From: Gibbsiella quercinecans
Lineage (GTDB): Bacteria > Pseudomonadota > Gammaproteobacteria > Enterobacterales > Enterobacteriaceae
Assembly (NCBI RefSeq): GCF_002291425.1
Contig: NZ_CP014136.1
Span: 1,364,001-1,428,000 of the forward strand
Length of the DNA: 64,000 nucleotides
Direction: 5' to 3'
In this document: piece by piece, positions 37,735-48,229 of the stretch
How positions within the stretch are numbered: position 1 is the stretch's first letter
Layout: every line of letters begins with the position of its first letter
The notes under the pieces: model-generated
Databases searched by the model: none
What the model was told of the DNA's origin: nothing
What the model saw: the letters and a program-made list of their open reading frames with translations, nothing else
Made by a program: the position numbers and the translations under genes

Positions 37735-39502
37735 TCGCTACCTTTTCTTCCACGATGTCGGCAACATCATCCAGCGCCGCTTCCAACTGCTGGTAACGGT
37801 ACATGTCACGATACCAGCCGGGCTGGGCCGCCAACTCGCTATGCACATCGCGCTGTACCACCGTGCCATGCTGCATCACCAGGATCTCGCTGGCCTCCGT
37901 CAGCGCCGAGAGGCGGTGGGCGCTGATGATGACCGTGCGGTTTTTCCCCCAACTGCGCAAATTGTGCAGGATCTGGTGCTCGGTGCGGCCATCAACGGCG
38001 GAAAGCGCATCATCCAGAATTAAAATTTCGGCTTCCAGCAGCAGCGCGCGCGCAATTGAAATACGCTGCTTTTGCCCGCCGGAGAGCATCACCCCGCGCT
38101 CGCCCACTTCGGTTTCATACCCCTGCGGCAGGCGCAGAATATCGTCATGTACCCTGGCCAGGCGCGCCGCCTGTTCGATTTCCTGCTGCGTGGCCCCCGG
38201 CTTACCCAGGGCGATATTGTTCGCTACGCTGTCAGAAAACAGGAACGGCGTTTGGCTCACCACCGACAGGCGCGAACGCCATGCATCCAATTTCAGCTGC
38301 GTTAGCGGCAGGCCGTTGTAGCTGATCTGGCCGTCATCGATATCAAACTGGCGCTGGATCAACGCCAGCAAGGTGGTTTTCCCCGCGCCGGTGGGGCCGC
38401 ACAGCCCCAACATTTGCCCGGGCGCCAGGTTCAGCGCCACATCATGCAGCGCCGGGCGCGAATTTTGCGGATAGTGGAAGGCACGAATGTCCACCGCCAG
38501 AACGCCGCGCCCGGCGGGCAGATCCTGTTCGCCGTCCTTTACCACCGGCGCATCGTCCAACAGGCTGCGAATTCGGCTATAGGCGGCGCTACCGCGCTCA
38601 ACGATATTGAACATCCAGGCCAGAGCCAACATCGGCCAAATCATCAGGCCAAGGTACATCACAAAACTGGTCAACTGGCCCAGCGTTAGCGTGCCTTGCA
38701 CCACCATCCAGCTACCGCCGCCCACCGCCAGCAGATTGGCCGCACCGATGGCGCTGTAAATAGTGGGATCGAACCTGGCGTCTATCCGCGCCACTTTCAT
38801 GTTCTTGGCGCCGGTTTGCGCCGCCACTTCGGCAAACTGGCTAGACTGGCGATCCTCCAGGCCGAATGCCTTGATCATGCGGATACTGGTCATGCTCTCC
38901 TGCGCCTGATCGTTCAGGCTGGAGAACGCCGCCTGGGCGGATTTAAAGCGCTGGTGCAGTTGATCGCCATAATAATTGATGATAACCGCCATCACCGGCA
39001 TAGGGATCAACGCCAGCAGAGTCAGTTGCCAGCTGATTTGCGTGCTCATCACCACCAACACCGCCAGCCCCATGACCAGCGAATCCACCAGCGTCAACAC
39101 GCCCTCGCCGGCGGCAAAAACCACGCGATCCACATCATTGGTGGCGCGCGCCATCAGATCTCCGGTGCGGTGGCGCAGGTAGAAGGAAGGGTTCTGGCGG
39201 CTAAGCTGTTGATAAAGGCGCTCGCGCAGTTCAACCGCCAGTTGATAAGCCGCGCCGAACAACAGCACCCGCCATACATAACGCAGCAGATAAACCACAA
39301 TCGCCGTGCCTAACATCAGCCCCAGCCATGCCATCAGCATGCTGGTGGACATCTGCTTTTGCGTTATGCCATCGACGATAATGCCCACCAGCTTGGGCGG
39401 CAGCAGTTGCAGTATAGCGATGATGATCAGTAGCGCCACAGCCCCCAGGTAGCGGCGCCATTCACGGCGGAAGTACCAGCCGATTTGAGCAAATAATCTC
39501 AC
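37727..39502 (-). CDS. mdlA: MdlA, ABC exporter half-transporter
   Basis: Partner of MdlB in a putative heterodimeric ABC exporter. 591 residues. The N-terminal six-helix domain starts [19 protein letters not shown]. Walker [10 protein letters not shown] lies near residue 367, a canonical [17 protein letters not shown] signature near 465, and Walker [13 protein letters not shown] near 487, where Asp replaces the catalytic Glu. MdlB keeps the Glu, as is common in heterodimers with one degenerate ATP site. First gene of the pair. Confidence 0.95.
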   Translation of the reverse strand: MRLFAQIGWYFRREWRRYLGAVALLIIIAILQLLPPKLVGIIVDGITQKQMSTSMLMAWLGLMLGTAIVVYLLRYVWRVLLFGAAYQLAVELRERLYQQLSRQNPSFYLRHRTGDLMARATNDVDRVVFAAGEGVLTLVDSLVMGLAVLVVMSTQISWQLTLLALIPMPVMAVIINYYGDQLHQRFKSAQAAFSSLNDQAQESMTSIRMIKAFGLEDRQSSQFAEVAAQTGAKNMKVARIDARFDPTIYSAIGAANLLAVGGGSWMVVQGTLTLGQLTSFVMYLGLMIWPMLALAWMFNIVERGSAAYSRIRSLLDDAPVVKDGEQDLPAGRGVLAVDIRAFHYPQNSRPALHDVALNLAPGQMLGLCGPTGAGKTTLLALIQRQFDIDDGQISYNGLPLTQLKLDAWRSRLSVVSQTPFLFSDSVANNIALGKPGATQQEIEQAARLARVHDDILRLPQGYETEVGERGVMLSGGQKQRISIARALLLEAEILILDDALSAVDGRTEHQILHNLRSWGKNRTVIISAHRLSALTEASEILVMQHGTVVQRDVHSELAAQPGWYRDMYRYQQLEAALDDVADIVEEKVANE

Positions 39503-39678
39503 GCAGTTTTATTCCAAAATATAGTGGTTTAGTTCCTTTGATTCGGCGAACGGCGCCCGGCCGCGGTACATCTATCTCTTGCCGGGGGGTTACCTGCCCG
39601 TCTCGCCACAGCGCGTAGAGGCACCCACGTTTTAGCGCAGTAGAATACCATTGTTAACCGGCCAGTTTGTTGAACTTT

Positions 39679-40140
39679 TCACTCCGGCAGCGGCAGTGCG
39701 GTAGTGTATTTGATTTTTTCCATCGCGAAGCTTGAGGTCACATCAATCAACCCCGGCACGCCATTCACCAGGCGCTTGTAAAAATTGTCGTAGCTCTTCA
39801 TATCAGCCACTTCCACCTGCATCAAATAATCGTATTCCCCGGCCATGCGATAAAACGCCAGGACTTCGGGCATTTGTCGGGTGAACTGCACAAACGCCTG
39901 ATACCAATCACTGCTGTGCTGCTGGGTTTTAATCAAAACAAACGCCGTTAGCCCAAGGCCCAGCTTATCGCTGTCCAGCAGCGCCACGCGCTTGCGGATG
40001 TATCCTTCATCTTCCAGGCGCTTTAACCGTTTCCAGCAGGGGGTCGATGTCAGATGCACCGCATCGGCCAGCGCCTGCAGCGGCTGTGTGCAATCCTGTT
40101 GCAGCAGGCTTAACAACTTACGGTCTGTTTTATCCAACAT
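39679..40140 (-). CDS. decR: DecR (YbaO/CyuR), Lrp-family regulator of cysteine detoxification
   Basis: Lrp/AsnC-type activator responding to cysteine. The ATG at 40140 ([17 protein letters not shown]) has GGAG 7 bases upstream and gives 153 residues (E. coli 152). The N-terminal helix-turn-helix includes [22 protein letters not shown] (about 23-44, seen in part). The C-terminal RAM domain carries [18 protein letters not shown]. It is divergent from cdsH, which it probably activates, as in Salmonella. Confidence 0.94.
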   Translation of the reverse strand: MLDKTDRKLLSLLQQDCTQPLQALADAVHLTSTPCWKRLKRLEDEGYIRKRVALLDSDKLGLGLTAFVLIKTQQHSSDWYQAFVQFTRQMPEVLAFYRMAGEYDYLMQVEVADMKSYDNFYKRLVNGVPGLIDVTSSFAMEKIKYTTALPLPE

Positions 40141-40258
40141 AACGCCACTCCAGAGAAAAATTTTCTCCATTTAGCCAAAACCGTAGGCTAAATGGCAACC
40201 TTTTTCCCTGATGGAAACGCTATGCTAGCCCACATAACCTTCCCTATTCTGAGGCCTG

Positions 40259-41302
40259 ATGATGACAAACGCTTGGGTAAAATATGCGATCGGCGAAATA
40301 GAAGCGGATTTCCAACGCTCAGCCGATACGCACCTGATCCGCCTGAACTTGCCGAACTTCCCCGGCATTAACCTGTACCTCAAGGATGAAAGCACTCACC
40401 CTACCGGTAGCCTGAAACACCGCTTAGCGCGCTCGCTGTTTCTTTATAGCCTGTGCAACGGCTGGATCACGGAAAACACCACGATTATCGAAGCCTCCTC
40501 CGGCAGTACCGCGGTATCCGAAGCCTATTTCGCCCGACTGATCGGCTTGCCGTTTATCGCCATAATGCCCTCATCCACCGCACGCCGTAAGGTGGAACAG
40601 ATCACCTTCTATGGTGGGCGCTGCCATTTTGTCGATAATTCCGCACAGATTTATGCCGCCTCGGAAGAATTGGCCAACACACTCAATGGCCATTACATGG
40701 ATCAATTCACCTACGCAGAGCGGGCCACTGATTGGCGCGGAAACAACAACATCGCCGACAGTATTTTCCGCCAAATGGCGCACGAACCTTTCCCGGTGCC
40801 CAGACACATTGTCATGAGCGCTGGCACCGGCGGCACCTCCGCCACCCTGGGGCGCTATATCCGCTACAAGGGCCATGATACCCAGCTCACCATTGTGGAT
40901 CCGGAAAACTCGGTATTTTATGACTGCTACCACCGCGGCGATCGCTCCCTGACCGCCAGTTGCGGCAGCCGGATTGAAGGTATCGGTCGCCCGCGAGCGG
41001 AACCGTCGTTCATCCCCTCGGTGATCGATGACATGCTGCGGGTGCCGGATGCCGCCAGCATTGCGACGCTTTACTGGCTGGCCGAGGTGCTGGGGCGCAA
41101 GGCCGGCGGTTCTACCGGCACCAACGTTTGGGGCGCGCTGCAGTTAGCACAGCAAATGCGTGCCCGTGGCGAGCAGGGGGCGATCGTCACCCTGCTGTGC
41201 GACAGCGGGGAACGTTATCTGGACACCTACTATAATCCGCAGTGGGTCAATAGCCACATTGGGGACGTAGAGCCTTATCTGACACAGCTCCGCGCGCTGT
41301 AA
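40259..41302 (+). CDS. cdsH: CdsH, PLP-dependent L-cysteine desulfhydrase
   Basis: Cysteine synthase-fold enzyme that degrades excess L-cysteine to pyruvate, ammonia and sulfide. 347 residues. The PLP lysine is K53 in [25 protein letters not shown] (about 81-93) and [15 protein letters not shown] (about 188-202) are the substrate and phosphate loops. Salmonella has the same gene, divergent from ybaO; E. coli K-12 lacks it here. GAGG precedes the tandem ATGATG; the second ATG (40262) is equally plausible. Confidence 0.9.
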   Translation: MMTNAWVKYAIGEIEADFQRSADTHLIRLNLPNFPGINLYLKDESTHPTGSLKHRLARSLFLYSLCNGWITENTTIIEASSGSTAVSEAYFARLIGLPFIAIMPSSTARRKVEQITFYGGRCHFVDNSAQIYAASEELANTLNGHYMDQFTYAERATDWRGNNNIADSIFRQMAHEPFPVPRHIVMSAGTGGTSATLGRYIRYKGHDTQLTIVDPENSVFYDCYHRGDRSLTASCGSRIEGIGRPRAEPSFIPSVIDDMLRVPDAASIATLYWLAEVLGRKAGGSTGTNVWGALQLAQQMRARGEQGAIVTLLCDSGERYLDTYYNPQWVNSHIGDVEPYLTQLRAL

Positions 41303-41334
41303 GCACATAACTTAACAGCTTAATAAGTTGAGAT

Positions 41335-41360
41335 AAAAAAGCCGGGCGAGCGAACCCGGC
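41335..41360 (-). terminator. Terminator of cof
   Basis: GCCGGG (41341-41346) pairs with CCCGGC (41355-41360) across an 8-base loop; on the minus strand six T residues follow. Lies between convergent cdsH and cof. Confidence 0.85.
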
Positions 41361-41378
41361 TGGCTGGAATGGGCTCTG

Positions 41379-42197
41379 TCATACGGGGGTATAAGGGGAG
41401 CCAGATGCGCTCAGCCAATGCTGCAAATAATGGGCGACCGCCTGATGTTCACAGTGGCCGATAACCTGTAGCTGCGGCAGCTGTGCCTTGAGCTGTGGCA
41501 ATGCATTCCCCATCACCAGGCCGCAGCCGACCGCGGCCAGCATCTCTTTGTCATTCATGGCATCGCCAAACGCCATGCAGTCTGCCAGCCGCAGCCCAAG
41601 GTGCTCCGTCAGGTACGCCAAGGCCGTACCTTTGTTGCAACCGTGCGGCAACACATCCAGGCAATCATAAGCCGAAAAACAGACGTCAATCCTGGCGCCA
41701 AAATGCTGTAACAGCCGGCCCTGCAGCGAGATTAATGCCTCATGCGGCCCACAGAAGCAAACCTTACTGTTGCCGAAAGCCGGTAGCCGGCGCAAATCCG
41801 CCAGTTGATAACAAAAACCGCTCAGATGGTGCGCTTCCAGCATACCGGGCACCGCATAACCAGTTAACCAGCCTTCATCACGGAATACGTGCATACTGGC
41901 TTGGGTCCCCCAGTCGCTATGCAGCAGTTCTTCCGCCACGTCGGCGGCCAGATCGGTTGCATGCAACTGCCAGCCGTCGCTGTCATATACACGCGTGCCG
42001 TTACCGGTTATCAAATACCCCTTCAGGCCAAGCTGCACCATGATCGAACGGGCATCCAGATAGTGCCGCCCGGTGGCAAAGGCCACAATAACGCCGCGTT
42101 CGATCAACCGGTTCAACACGGCCAGGGTTTCAGAACCCACGCGATGCGCCGGCGTCAGCAGCGTGCCATCCATATCAAAAGCCGTTAGACGATACAT
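41379..42197 (-). CDS. cof: Cof, HMP-PP phosphatase (HAD superfamily)
   Basis: Cof-type HAD hydrolase; the E. coli enzyme dephosphorylates the thiamin precursor HMP-PP and several sugar phosphates. 272 residues, as in E. coli. The nucleophile and acid are D8 and D10 in AFDMDGTLL, the second motif is AFATGRHY near residue 55, and the Mg2+ motif AFGDAMNDKEML lies near 213-224. Order decR-cof-ybaE-queC matches E. coli, with cdsH inserted between decR and cof. Confidence 0.95.
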   Translation of the reverse strand: MYRLTAFDMDGTLLTPAHRVGSETLAVLNRLIERGVIVAFATGRHYLDARSIMVQLGLKGYLITGNGTRVYDSDGWQLHATDLAADVAEELLHSDWGTQASMHVFRDEGWLTGYAVPGMLEAHHLSGFCYQLADLRRLPAFGNSKVCFCGPHEALISLQGRLLQHFGARIDVCFSAYDCLDVLPHGCNKGTALAYLTEHLGLRLADCMAFGDAMNDKEMLAAVGCGLVMGNALPQLKAQLPQLQVIGHCEHQAVAHYLQHWLSASGSPYTPV

Positions 42198-42304
42198 AGA
42201 GCCATCTCTTAAGAAGTGTGAGCAGGATTACAATCACTGCAGTATGAGGTGGTATTTGCGGAAGTAATAGTGAACAATTTCCCAAAAGCCTTCCGGATTT
42301 CACT

Positions 42305-43999
42305 ATGCGTATAGTGCACCGCCTCTGCCAGTATCAACGCCTGTTTCAACAATTCGGCACCACCCCGGCCAGCGTGACCGTCAGCAACGTGGCGGCGATA
42401 CTGTATTGCAGTGAACGCCATGCCCGAACCCTGGTGCAACAGTTGCAGGCGCAGGGCTGGCTTAGCTGGCAGGCCCAGGCCGGGCGCGGCAAACGTGCGC
42501 AGCTACAGTGCCTGAAAACCCCGGATGAGCTGCGCGCCGGCCACCTGCAACGGCTACTGCAAACCGGCGACCACCAGGGCGCCCTGATGATGGCTCAGTT
42601 GGCCCCGCAACACCTGCAGGATTTGCTCAGCCCCTATCTTGGCGGGCAGTGGCAGGCGGGCAGCCCGACGCTGCGTATCCCCTATTATCGCAGGCTGGAG
42701 GCGCTCGATCCGCTCACCCTTACTGGCCGCGCGGAACAGCATCTGGTCTCGACACTGTTTGCCGGCTTAACGCGGTTTAATACCGGCAACGCCGAACCGG
42801 TGCCTGATCTGGCGCACCATTGGCAAATCGATCGCGATGGCCTGCGCTGGCGTTTTTTCTTGCGCAGCCAGTTGCGCTGGCATAACGGCGAGAACCTGAC
42901 CGGCCAACAACTGCTGCAAACGCTGGAAAAACTGCGCCATCACCCACGCAGCCGGGCCAATTTGCACAGCGTGGCGGCGATCACCCTGCCCCACGCGCTA
43001 TGCCTGCAGTTTGATTTACACACGCCGGATTACTGGCTGGCGCACCGCCTGGCGGAATATCCGTGCCTGATACCCCACCCGCAAGACCCGACGCTGGGCG
43101 CAGGGCCATTCAAACTGGCCCTGAATGAGCCGCATCTGATACGGCTGGAGCAGCACCCGTTCTACCATCTGCAACACCCGTATCTGGAACGCATCGAATA
43201 CTGGATCACCCCCGAGCAGCCGGGCGGCGCCAATTGCCATTATCCGGTAAGGATTACCATTGGCCAGCAGGAGGATCTGGCGCAGGCCCGCCCGGTGCAG
43301 CGCAGCCTGAGCCCTGGCTGGTGTTACCTGGCGCTTAACCTGCAGCGCGCTACCCTGAGCGAAGCCCAGGGGAAGAAATTGCTGATGCTGATCCAGCAAT
43401 CGGGCCTGCTTAATAACTTGCCCATTCCCAACGGGGTGATTACCCCTTGCCAGGAAATGCTGCCCGGTTGGCAAATCCCACGACACATCGCGGATGAAAC
43501 GGTCACGTTGCCGCGCAGGCTGGTGCTGCTTTACCGCCCGCCGATGGAGCTGGAGGCGGTCACCCTGGCGCTCCAGCGCCTATTGGCCCAGCACGGCTGC
43601 ACCCTTGAGATCCACTACTTCGCCGGCAAGCGCTGGCAAAGCGAAGAACAGGTGGCACAGGCCGATCTACTGCTGGCCGATCGGCTCATTGGCGAAGCGC
43701 CGGAGGCGTCGCTGGAAAGCTGGTTGCAACAGGATGTGCTCTGGCGCGGCATTCTGCCCACGGCACGCTGGCGCCACCAACGGCAAACGTTGCGCCGCAT
43801 CCAGCAGCAGCCCGCGCCAACAGCGCGTTTCCACCAGTTGCACGCCTACTTTCAGCACCTGATGGCAACGGCCACCATCACGCCGCTTTTCAACTACCAG
43901 TACCAGGTGAACGCCCCGCCACATATCCATGGCGTCACGCTGACCGCCTACGGCTGGTTTGACTTCAGCCAGGCGTGGTTGCCACCACCGGGCACATAG
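42305..43999 (+). CDS. ybaE: YbaE, SgrR-family transcriptional regulator
   Basis: 564-residue regulator with an N-terminal winged-helix domain (about 1-110; SNVAAILYCSERHARTLVQQLQ) and a solute-binding-protein-like C-terminal domain (SBP_bac_5) from about residue 120. SgrR itself senses sugar-phosphate stress; the YbaE signal and targets are unknown. The E. coli protein is 566 residues. It is followed by queC, 119 bases on. Confidence 0.92.
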   Translation: MRIVHRLCQYQRLFQQFGTTPASVTVSNVAAILYCSERHARTLVQQLQAQGWLSWQAQAGRGKRAQLQCLKTPDELRAGHLQRLLQTGDHQGALMMAQLAPQHLQDLLSPYLGGQWQAGSPTLRIPYYRRLEALDPLTLTGRAEQHLVSTLFAGLTRFNTGNAEPVPDLAHHWQIDRDGLRWRFFLRSQLRWHNGENLTGQQLLQTLEKLRHHPRSRANLHSVAAITLPHALCLQFDLHTPDYWLAHRLAEYPCLIPHPQDPTLGAGPFKLALNEPHLIRLEQHPFYHLQHPYLERIEYWITPEQPGGANCHYPVRITIGQQEDLAQARPVQRSLSPGWCYLALNLQRATLSEAQGKKLLMLIQQSGLLNNLPIPNGVITPCQEMLPGWQIPRHIADETVTLPRRLVLLYRPPMELEAVTLALQRLLAQHGCTLEIHYFAGKRWQSEEQVAQADLLLADRLIGEAPEASLESWLQQDVLWRGILPTARWRHQRQTLRRIQQQPAPTARFHQLHAYFQHLMATATITPLFNYQYQVNAPPHIHGVTLTAYGWFDFSQAWLPPPGT

Positions 44000-44118
44000 C
44001 CGCGAGAACTGCCAGACATGCAGGGCAAGGGCACATCTGCTACCATAACAGCCGCCATTTTCTAACCCGGCCGCCCGAATGTGCATCGGGAGGGGCCCAT
44101 ACCAATAAGGTTAATTGA

Positions 44119-44817
44119 ATGAAACGTGCTGTCGTCGTTTTCAGCGGTGGACAAGACTCCACGACTTGCTTAATCCAGGCACTACAACACTATGATGAGG
44201 TTCACTGCATCACCTTCGATTACGGCCAGCGCCACCGTGCTGAGATCGAAGTCGCTCAGCGGCTCGCCCACCGACTGGGCGCCAAGGCGCACAAAGTGCT
44301 GGACGTGAACCTGCTCAATGAATTGGCTATCAGTAGCCTGACCCGCGACAATATTCCCGTGCCAGCCTACGGCAGCGAACAACCCGATGCGCTGCCGAGC
44401 ACCTTTGTGCCGGGCCGTAATATCCTGTTCCTGACGCTGGCGGCCATTTATGCCTACCAGGTTGAAGCCGAAGCAGTGATCACCGGCGTATGCGAAACCG
44501 ATTTTTCCGGCTACCCCGACTGCCGCGACGCGTTCGTTAAGGCGCTCAACCACGCCGTGGTGCTGGGTATTGCGCGCGATATTCGTTTTGAAACGCCGCT
44601 GATGTGGCTGAACAAAGCAGAAACCTGGGCGCTGGCCGATTATTACCACCAATTGGCGCTCGTGCGCCAGGAAACCCTGACCTGTTATAACGGCATTCAG
44701 GGCGATGGCTGTGGTGAATGCGCCGCCTGTAACCTGCGCGCCAACGGGCTAAGGCAATACCAGGAAAACCAGGCGGCCGTGCTGGCGAGCCTGAAGCAAA
44801 AAGCCGGGCTGGCCTGA
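44119..44817 (+). CDS. queC: QueC, 7-cyano-7-deazaguanine synthase
   Basis: Makes preQ0 from 7-carboxy-7-deazaguanine and ammonia with ATP, for queuosine tRNA modification. 232 residues (E. coli 231). The PP-loop [10 protein letters not shown] lies at 8-17. Zinc cysteines are C189, C198, C201 and C204 in the CGECAAC region. An ATA-AGG-TTA ribosome site precedes the ATG. Convergent with fadM with a 25-base gap. Confidence 0.97.
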   Translation: MKRAVVVFSGGQDSTTCLIQALQHYDEVHCITFDYGQRHRAEIEVAQRLAHRLGAKAHKVLDVNLLNELAISSLTRDNIPVPAYGSEQPDALPSTFVPGRNILFLTLAAIYAYQVEAEAVITGVCETDFSGYPDCRDAFVKALNHAVVLGIARDIRFETPLMWLNKAETWALADYYHQLALVRQETLTCYNGIQGDGCGECAACNLRANGLRQYQENQAAVLASLKQKAGLA

Positions 44818-44842
44818 ACCAACCAAACCGGTACCATGGGCA

Positions 44843-45256
44843 CTACGCCCCACTGCTTTGCTGCGTGAGCGCCAATAAGTGCTCGCGCAGTTCCCCTTCA
44901 ATGGGCAACGCCCGCTGGGTGTGCAGATCCACACACACAAAGGTCAACAGCGCATCCGCCACACGCTCTCCTTCCGGCGGCCGGGTGATGCATTGGCTCA
45001 ACACCCCGCTTTTGCCGTTCAGTTGCTCAACCTGGCTATCGATCAGCAGGGTATCGCCCAATAGCGCCGGTTTGCGGTAGTTGATATTGATGTTCACCAC
45101 AATAAAAGCAACGTTGTTGGCCGCCAGCCACTGAAACGCCGCCAGTTCATCCAGCCACGCCCAGCGTGCTTCTTCCAGAAACTCCAGATAGCGTGCGTTA
45201 TTCACGTGCTGATAGACATCAAGATGATACCCGCGAACTTTGATCGAGGTTTGCAT
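44843..45256 (-). CDS. fadM: FadM (YbaW), long-chain acyl-CoA thioesterase
   Basis: Hotdog-fold thioesterase III that clears slow-metabolised acyl-CoAs during beta-oxidation. The frame is open further upstream, but the ATG at 45256 (MQTSIKVRGYHLDVYQHVNN) matches the E. coli N-terminus and gives 137 residues (E. coli 132). The catalytic-type motif HLDVYQHVNNARYLEFLEEA lies at 11-30. In E. coli it is under FadR control; I did not identify a FadR site. Confidence 0.94.
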   Translation of the reverse strand: MQTSIKVRGYHLDVYQHVNNARYLEFLEEARWAWLDELAAFQWLAANNVAFIVVNININYRKPALLGDTLLIDSQVEQLNGKSGVLSQCITRPPEGERVADALLTFVCVDLHTQRALPIEGELREHLLALTQQSSGA

Positions 45257-45395
45257 AGCCAGAAGCCACTCCAGTTGAGGATAAGGCAATTGGGCGCCGC
45301 CTGGCGGCACCGGTAGAACGAAACAGGTACGACCTGTAAAATGTAGCAAAAGAACGCGGCTGCCAAGGCAGCTTGCCATACAGCCGCGATCGCGA

Positions 45396-45758
45396 TCACA
45401 GTTTCAAACGGGCACGGTTGCGCTCAAATAACGCCGGGCCGATCCCTGGCACCTCCTGTAATTGTTCTATCGCCGTAAATGGGCCGTTCTGTTCACGGTA
45501 GCGCACAATGGTTTCGGCTTTTTTCAGCCCAACCCCCTTCAGCACGCTGGCAAACTGCTCGGCACCCGCCGTATTGATACTGACCAGCGCATCTTCTTCA
45601 GCAGCGCCGGCCGCCGCCTCATGCTGCACCACCGGCCGATCGGGCGCGTTATCCTGCGCGCTGGCCGGCACGCTGAACAGGCCAAGCAGCAGGGCGGCAA
45701 ACAGGGCTTTCAGGTTAATACGCGGGCGGTGTGCCGCTTTTCTTTCATTCGGTTGCAT
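45396..45758 (-). CDS. ybaV: YbaV, ComEA-type helix-hairpin-helix protein
   Basis: Secreted small protein with a signal peptide ending ASA (about residue 34) and a C-terminal helix-hairpin-helix domain (SINTAGAEQFASVLKGVGLKKAE, then LQEVPGIGPALFERN). ComEA homologues bind DNA in natural transformation; the enterobacterial YbaV role is unproven. 120 residues. GGAGGAT precedes the ATG. Lies between fadM and ppiD, as in E. coli. Confidence 0.93.
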   Translation of the reverse strand: MQPNERKAAHRPRINLKALFAALLLGLFSVPASAQDNAPDRPVVQHEAAAGAAEEDALVSINTAGAEQFASVLKGVGLKKAETIVRYREQNGPFTAIEQLQEVPGIGPALFERNRARLKL

Positions 45759-45837
45759 GCTGTATCCTCCTTGTGTTTAACAGCACGGCTACCTTGCCGC
45801 AGAGGCCAATGGGCAACAAGTGGCAGACGCCAGATGT

Positions 45838-45862
45838 GGAAAAGGCCGCGAAAGCGGCCTTT
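45838..45862 (-). terminator. Terminator of ppiD
   Basis: Minus strand: AAGGCCGC, loop TTTC, GCGGCCTT, followed by TTCC. It lies 35 bases past the ppiD stop. Confidence 0.75.
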
Positions 45863-45896
45863 GGTTATTACATTGCGTTGCAAAGAAATGCGGGGA

Positions 45897-47780
45897 TTAT
45901 TGCGGCGATTGTTCCGCAGAGCCCATCTTAATCTTGGCCTCGGTGCGCAAGTTAGCCAGCAGCGAGTCAAAGGTCACGCCAGTGGCACTTTCTTGCATTT
46001 TCTCAGCAAAGGTTTTCATTTCGTTTTCCGGCAGGGCGCCCGGTTTCACCGCATCCAGTGCAATCAGCACCACATTGTCCTGGCGATCCTGCGACATACC
46101 ATAAACCGGCTTGCCCTCTTGCGGGTGTGGCAGAGCAAACACGCTTTCCACCAGTTGGCTGTCTTCCGGCGCACGCGCCATCTTCTGCACGCTGCCAAAG
46201 CTCAGGCCGGCGGCTTTCATTGCCTCATCGCCCTTGCCCTGCTTCAGTTCAACCAGCAGTTTTTCACCCTGCAGTTTGGCTTCTTGCTCCGCTTTGCTGC
46301 GTTTTACCAGTTCGGCAACCTTATCCTTCACGTTGTCGAACGGCTCAATCCCTTCAGGCTTGTGGCCGGTAACGCGAACCACAAATGCGCGATCGCCTTC
46401 AACGTTAATCACATCGGAATTGCTGCCTGGCGCGCCGTTTTCACCGATCAGCGAACCGTCGAAGATCGCCTGAGTCAACTGTTTGAAGTTCAACGCCGCC
46501 GGTACGTTATCACGCGTGAACCAGCCGGTTTCAACCGCTTTTTCCCCAGCGGCTTCTTCCGCGGATGCCAGGGATTCATTATCACTGGTAGCCGCTTCAC
46601 TGACCTTTTGTTGCAGCGCGTAGTAAGCATCCACCGCTTTTTCCTGCTTCACCTGCTGTGCGATGGCATCACGCACTTCGCTCAACGGTTTGATCTGTTC
46701 CGGCTGAATATCATTGAGGCGCACAATCAGGTAGCCAACGGAAGAGGCTACCACGCCCGAAAGCTGCCCTTTCTCCGTCAGGTTAGCCTGCTTAAGCTCA
46801 TCCGCCGTGGTTTCCGGCTCCAACCAACCCAACTCGCCGCCGTTACGGCTGGAGATGATGTCGGTAGACTTTTCTTTCGCCAGTGCGGCAAAATCAGCGC
46901 CGCCTTTCAACTGCTCCAGGAGCGCCTTCGCTTCGTCTTCTGTTTTCACCTGAATGATGCTGTAGTTTTTGCGCTCAGGCTGGCCATAGCTGCTCTTATG
47001 CTGATCGTAGTAGGCGGCGATTTCCGCATCGGTCGCGGCCTGCTTATCCTGCATTGCCGCCGCATCCATTGGGATATAGCTGACTTTCACCTGCTCTGGC
47101 GCGATAAAGCTGTTCTTGTGTTGATCGTAGTAGGCACTCAGTTCATCATCGCTGGCCGCCTGTTTGGCGATTAACGCTTGCAGATCCAGCGTAGCCAGCC
47201 GCACATCGCGTTCCTGCAGCACCAGTTCGGCCATGGACTGGGATTCGGCAGGCAGTATAAAGCCGGAGTTCGCCACGCCCTGAATGACCTGCTGGTTAAC
47301 CAGTTGCTGGCGCATGTACTGTGCAAAGTTTTCCGCGGTGTAGCCCATCCGGCTGATCAAATCGAGATATTTTGCATTATCGAACTGGCCGTTGGTCTGA
47401 AAATAAGAGGCCTTACGGATAGCTTCCTTGACCTGATCGTCGCTGATGCTCAGGCCCAATTTTTTGGCGTATTGATCCAACAGCATGTTGTCAATCAACT
47501 GTGACAGCACCTGGCGACGCATCTGCTGCATGTAGCCTTCGTTACCCGCCAGCGCAGAGAACTGGTCACCCAACTGCTGCTGCATGCGGCTGCGTTCACT
47601 CTGGAAAGCCTGCTCCAGTTGAGCACGTTCGATCACCTGACCATTGACTTTCGCTGCATAATCGCCGGAACCACCGATCAGGTAGTTGCCCACGCCGGTC
47701 AAAACGAATGACACGATAATCAAGGCCAGAATGATTTTGAGCACGACGTGATTAGCTGCCGCGCGTAAATTGTCCATCAT
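45897..47780 (-). CDS. ppiD: PpiD, periplasmic folding chaperone at the Sec translocon
   Basis: Membrane-anchored chaperone with an inactive-type parvulin domain, working with YfgM at SecYEG. 627 residues (E. coli 623). A short cytoplasmic N-terminus and one membrane helix (about 13-35, LKIILALIIVSFVLTGVG), then SurA-like chaperone segments and a parvulin domain (about 265-355; AALAKEKSTD, GGELGWLEPE). Two ATGs in tandem start the gene, as in E. coli. Downstream of hupB in the same orientation. Confidence 0.96.
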   Translation of the reverse strand: MMDNLRAAANHVVLKIILALIIVSFVLTGVGNYLIGGSGDYAAKVNGQVIERAQLEQAFQSERSRMQQQLGDQFSALAGNEGYMQQMRRQVLSQLIDNMLLDQYAKKLGLSISDDQVKEAIRKASYFQTNGQFDNAKYLDLISRMGYTAENFAQYMRQQLVNQQVIQGVANSGFILPAESQSMAELVLQERDVRLATLDLQALIAKQAASDDELSAYYDQHKNSFIAPEQVKVSYIPMDAAAMQDKQAATDAEIAAYYDQHKSSYGQPERKNYSIIQVKTEDEAKALLEQLKGGADFAALAKEKSTDIISSRNGGELGWLEPETTADELKQANLTEKGQLSGVVASSVGYLIVRLNDIQPEQIKPLSEVRDAIAQQVKQEKAVDAYYALQQKVSEAATSDNESLASAEEAAGEKAVETGWFTRDNVPAALNFKQLTQAIFDGSLIGENGAPGSNSDVINVEGDRAFVVRVTGHKPEGIEPFDNVKDKVAELVKRSKAEQEAKLQGEKLLVELKQGKGDEAMKAAGLSFGSVQKMARAPEDSQLVESVFALPHPQEGKPVYGMSQDRQDNVVLIALDAVKPGALPENEMKTFAEKMQESATGVTFDSLLANLRTEAKIKMGSAEQSPQ

Positions 47781-47850
47781 AGTGTGACAACACTCCGCTG
47801 TGATGTGGATTAAAAGCCCTTGCGCAGGCGCGTTCCCTGCAACAAAAATA

Positions 47851-47876
47851 AAAAAAGCGCACCGTTTCGATGCGCC
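47851..47876 (-). terminator. Terminator of hupB
   Basis: Minus strand: AGGCGCA and TGCGCTT arms around a 9-base loop, followed by a run of T residues. About 80 bases past the hupB stop. Confidence 0.75.
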
Positions 47877-47956
47877 TTATATCTTACCTTACCAACTCCG
47901 TTGCGTCAGGTGATTGTTTGTCAAGAAATCGCTGACGCGACCGGTAGATGTGGCGA

Positions 47957-48229
47957 TCAGTTTACGGCGTCTTTCAACGCTTTACCTGCGCGGAAAGCCG
48001 GAACTTTGGCCGCAGCAATTTTGATCTCTTTACCGGTTTGTGGGTTGCGGCCAGTGCGGGCTGAACGCTCACGCACGGTAAATGAACCGAAACCTACCAG
48101 AGCCACGTCATCCCCTTCCTTCAAGGATTCCGTAACGGATGCAATGATTGCATCTAAAGCACGCCCAGCTGCCGCTTTCGAAATATCAGCATCTGCGGCA
48201 ATTTTGTCGATCAGTTGTGACTTATTCAC
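47957..48229 (-). CDS. hupB: HupB, histone-like protein HU-beta
   Basis: Nucleoid-organising DNA-binding protein, 90 residues, as in E. coli. Begins [20 protein letters not shown]. The DNA-binding arm contains [21 protein letters not shown] (about 46-66, quoted to 21 residues by motif ends only) with the RNP tip that intercalates DNA. It forms homodimers or heterodimers with HU-alpha. Lies between lon and ppiD in the same orientation, as in E. coli. Confidence 0.98.
   Translation of the reverse strand: MNKSQLIDKIAADADISKAAAGRALDAIIASVTESLKEGDDVALVGFGSFTVRERSARTGRNPQTGKEIKIAAAKVPAFRAGKALKDAVN

Noticed and set aside
44000..44118. A preQ1 riboswitch upstream of queC
   Set aside because: The leader shows no convincing preQ1 aptamer pattern (short hairpin with A-rich tail before the ribosome site).
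45462..47174. 570-codon plus-strand frame opposite ybaV and ppiD
   Set aside because: Runs across two real minus-strand genes and their terminator; no family resemblance.
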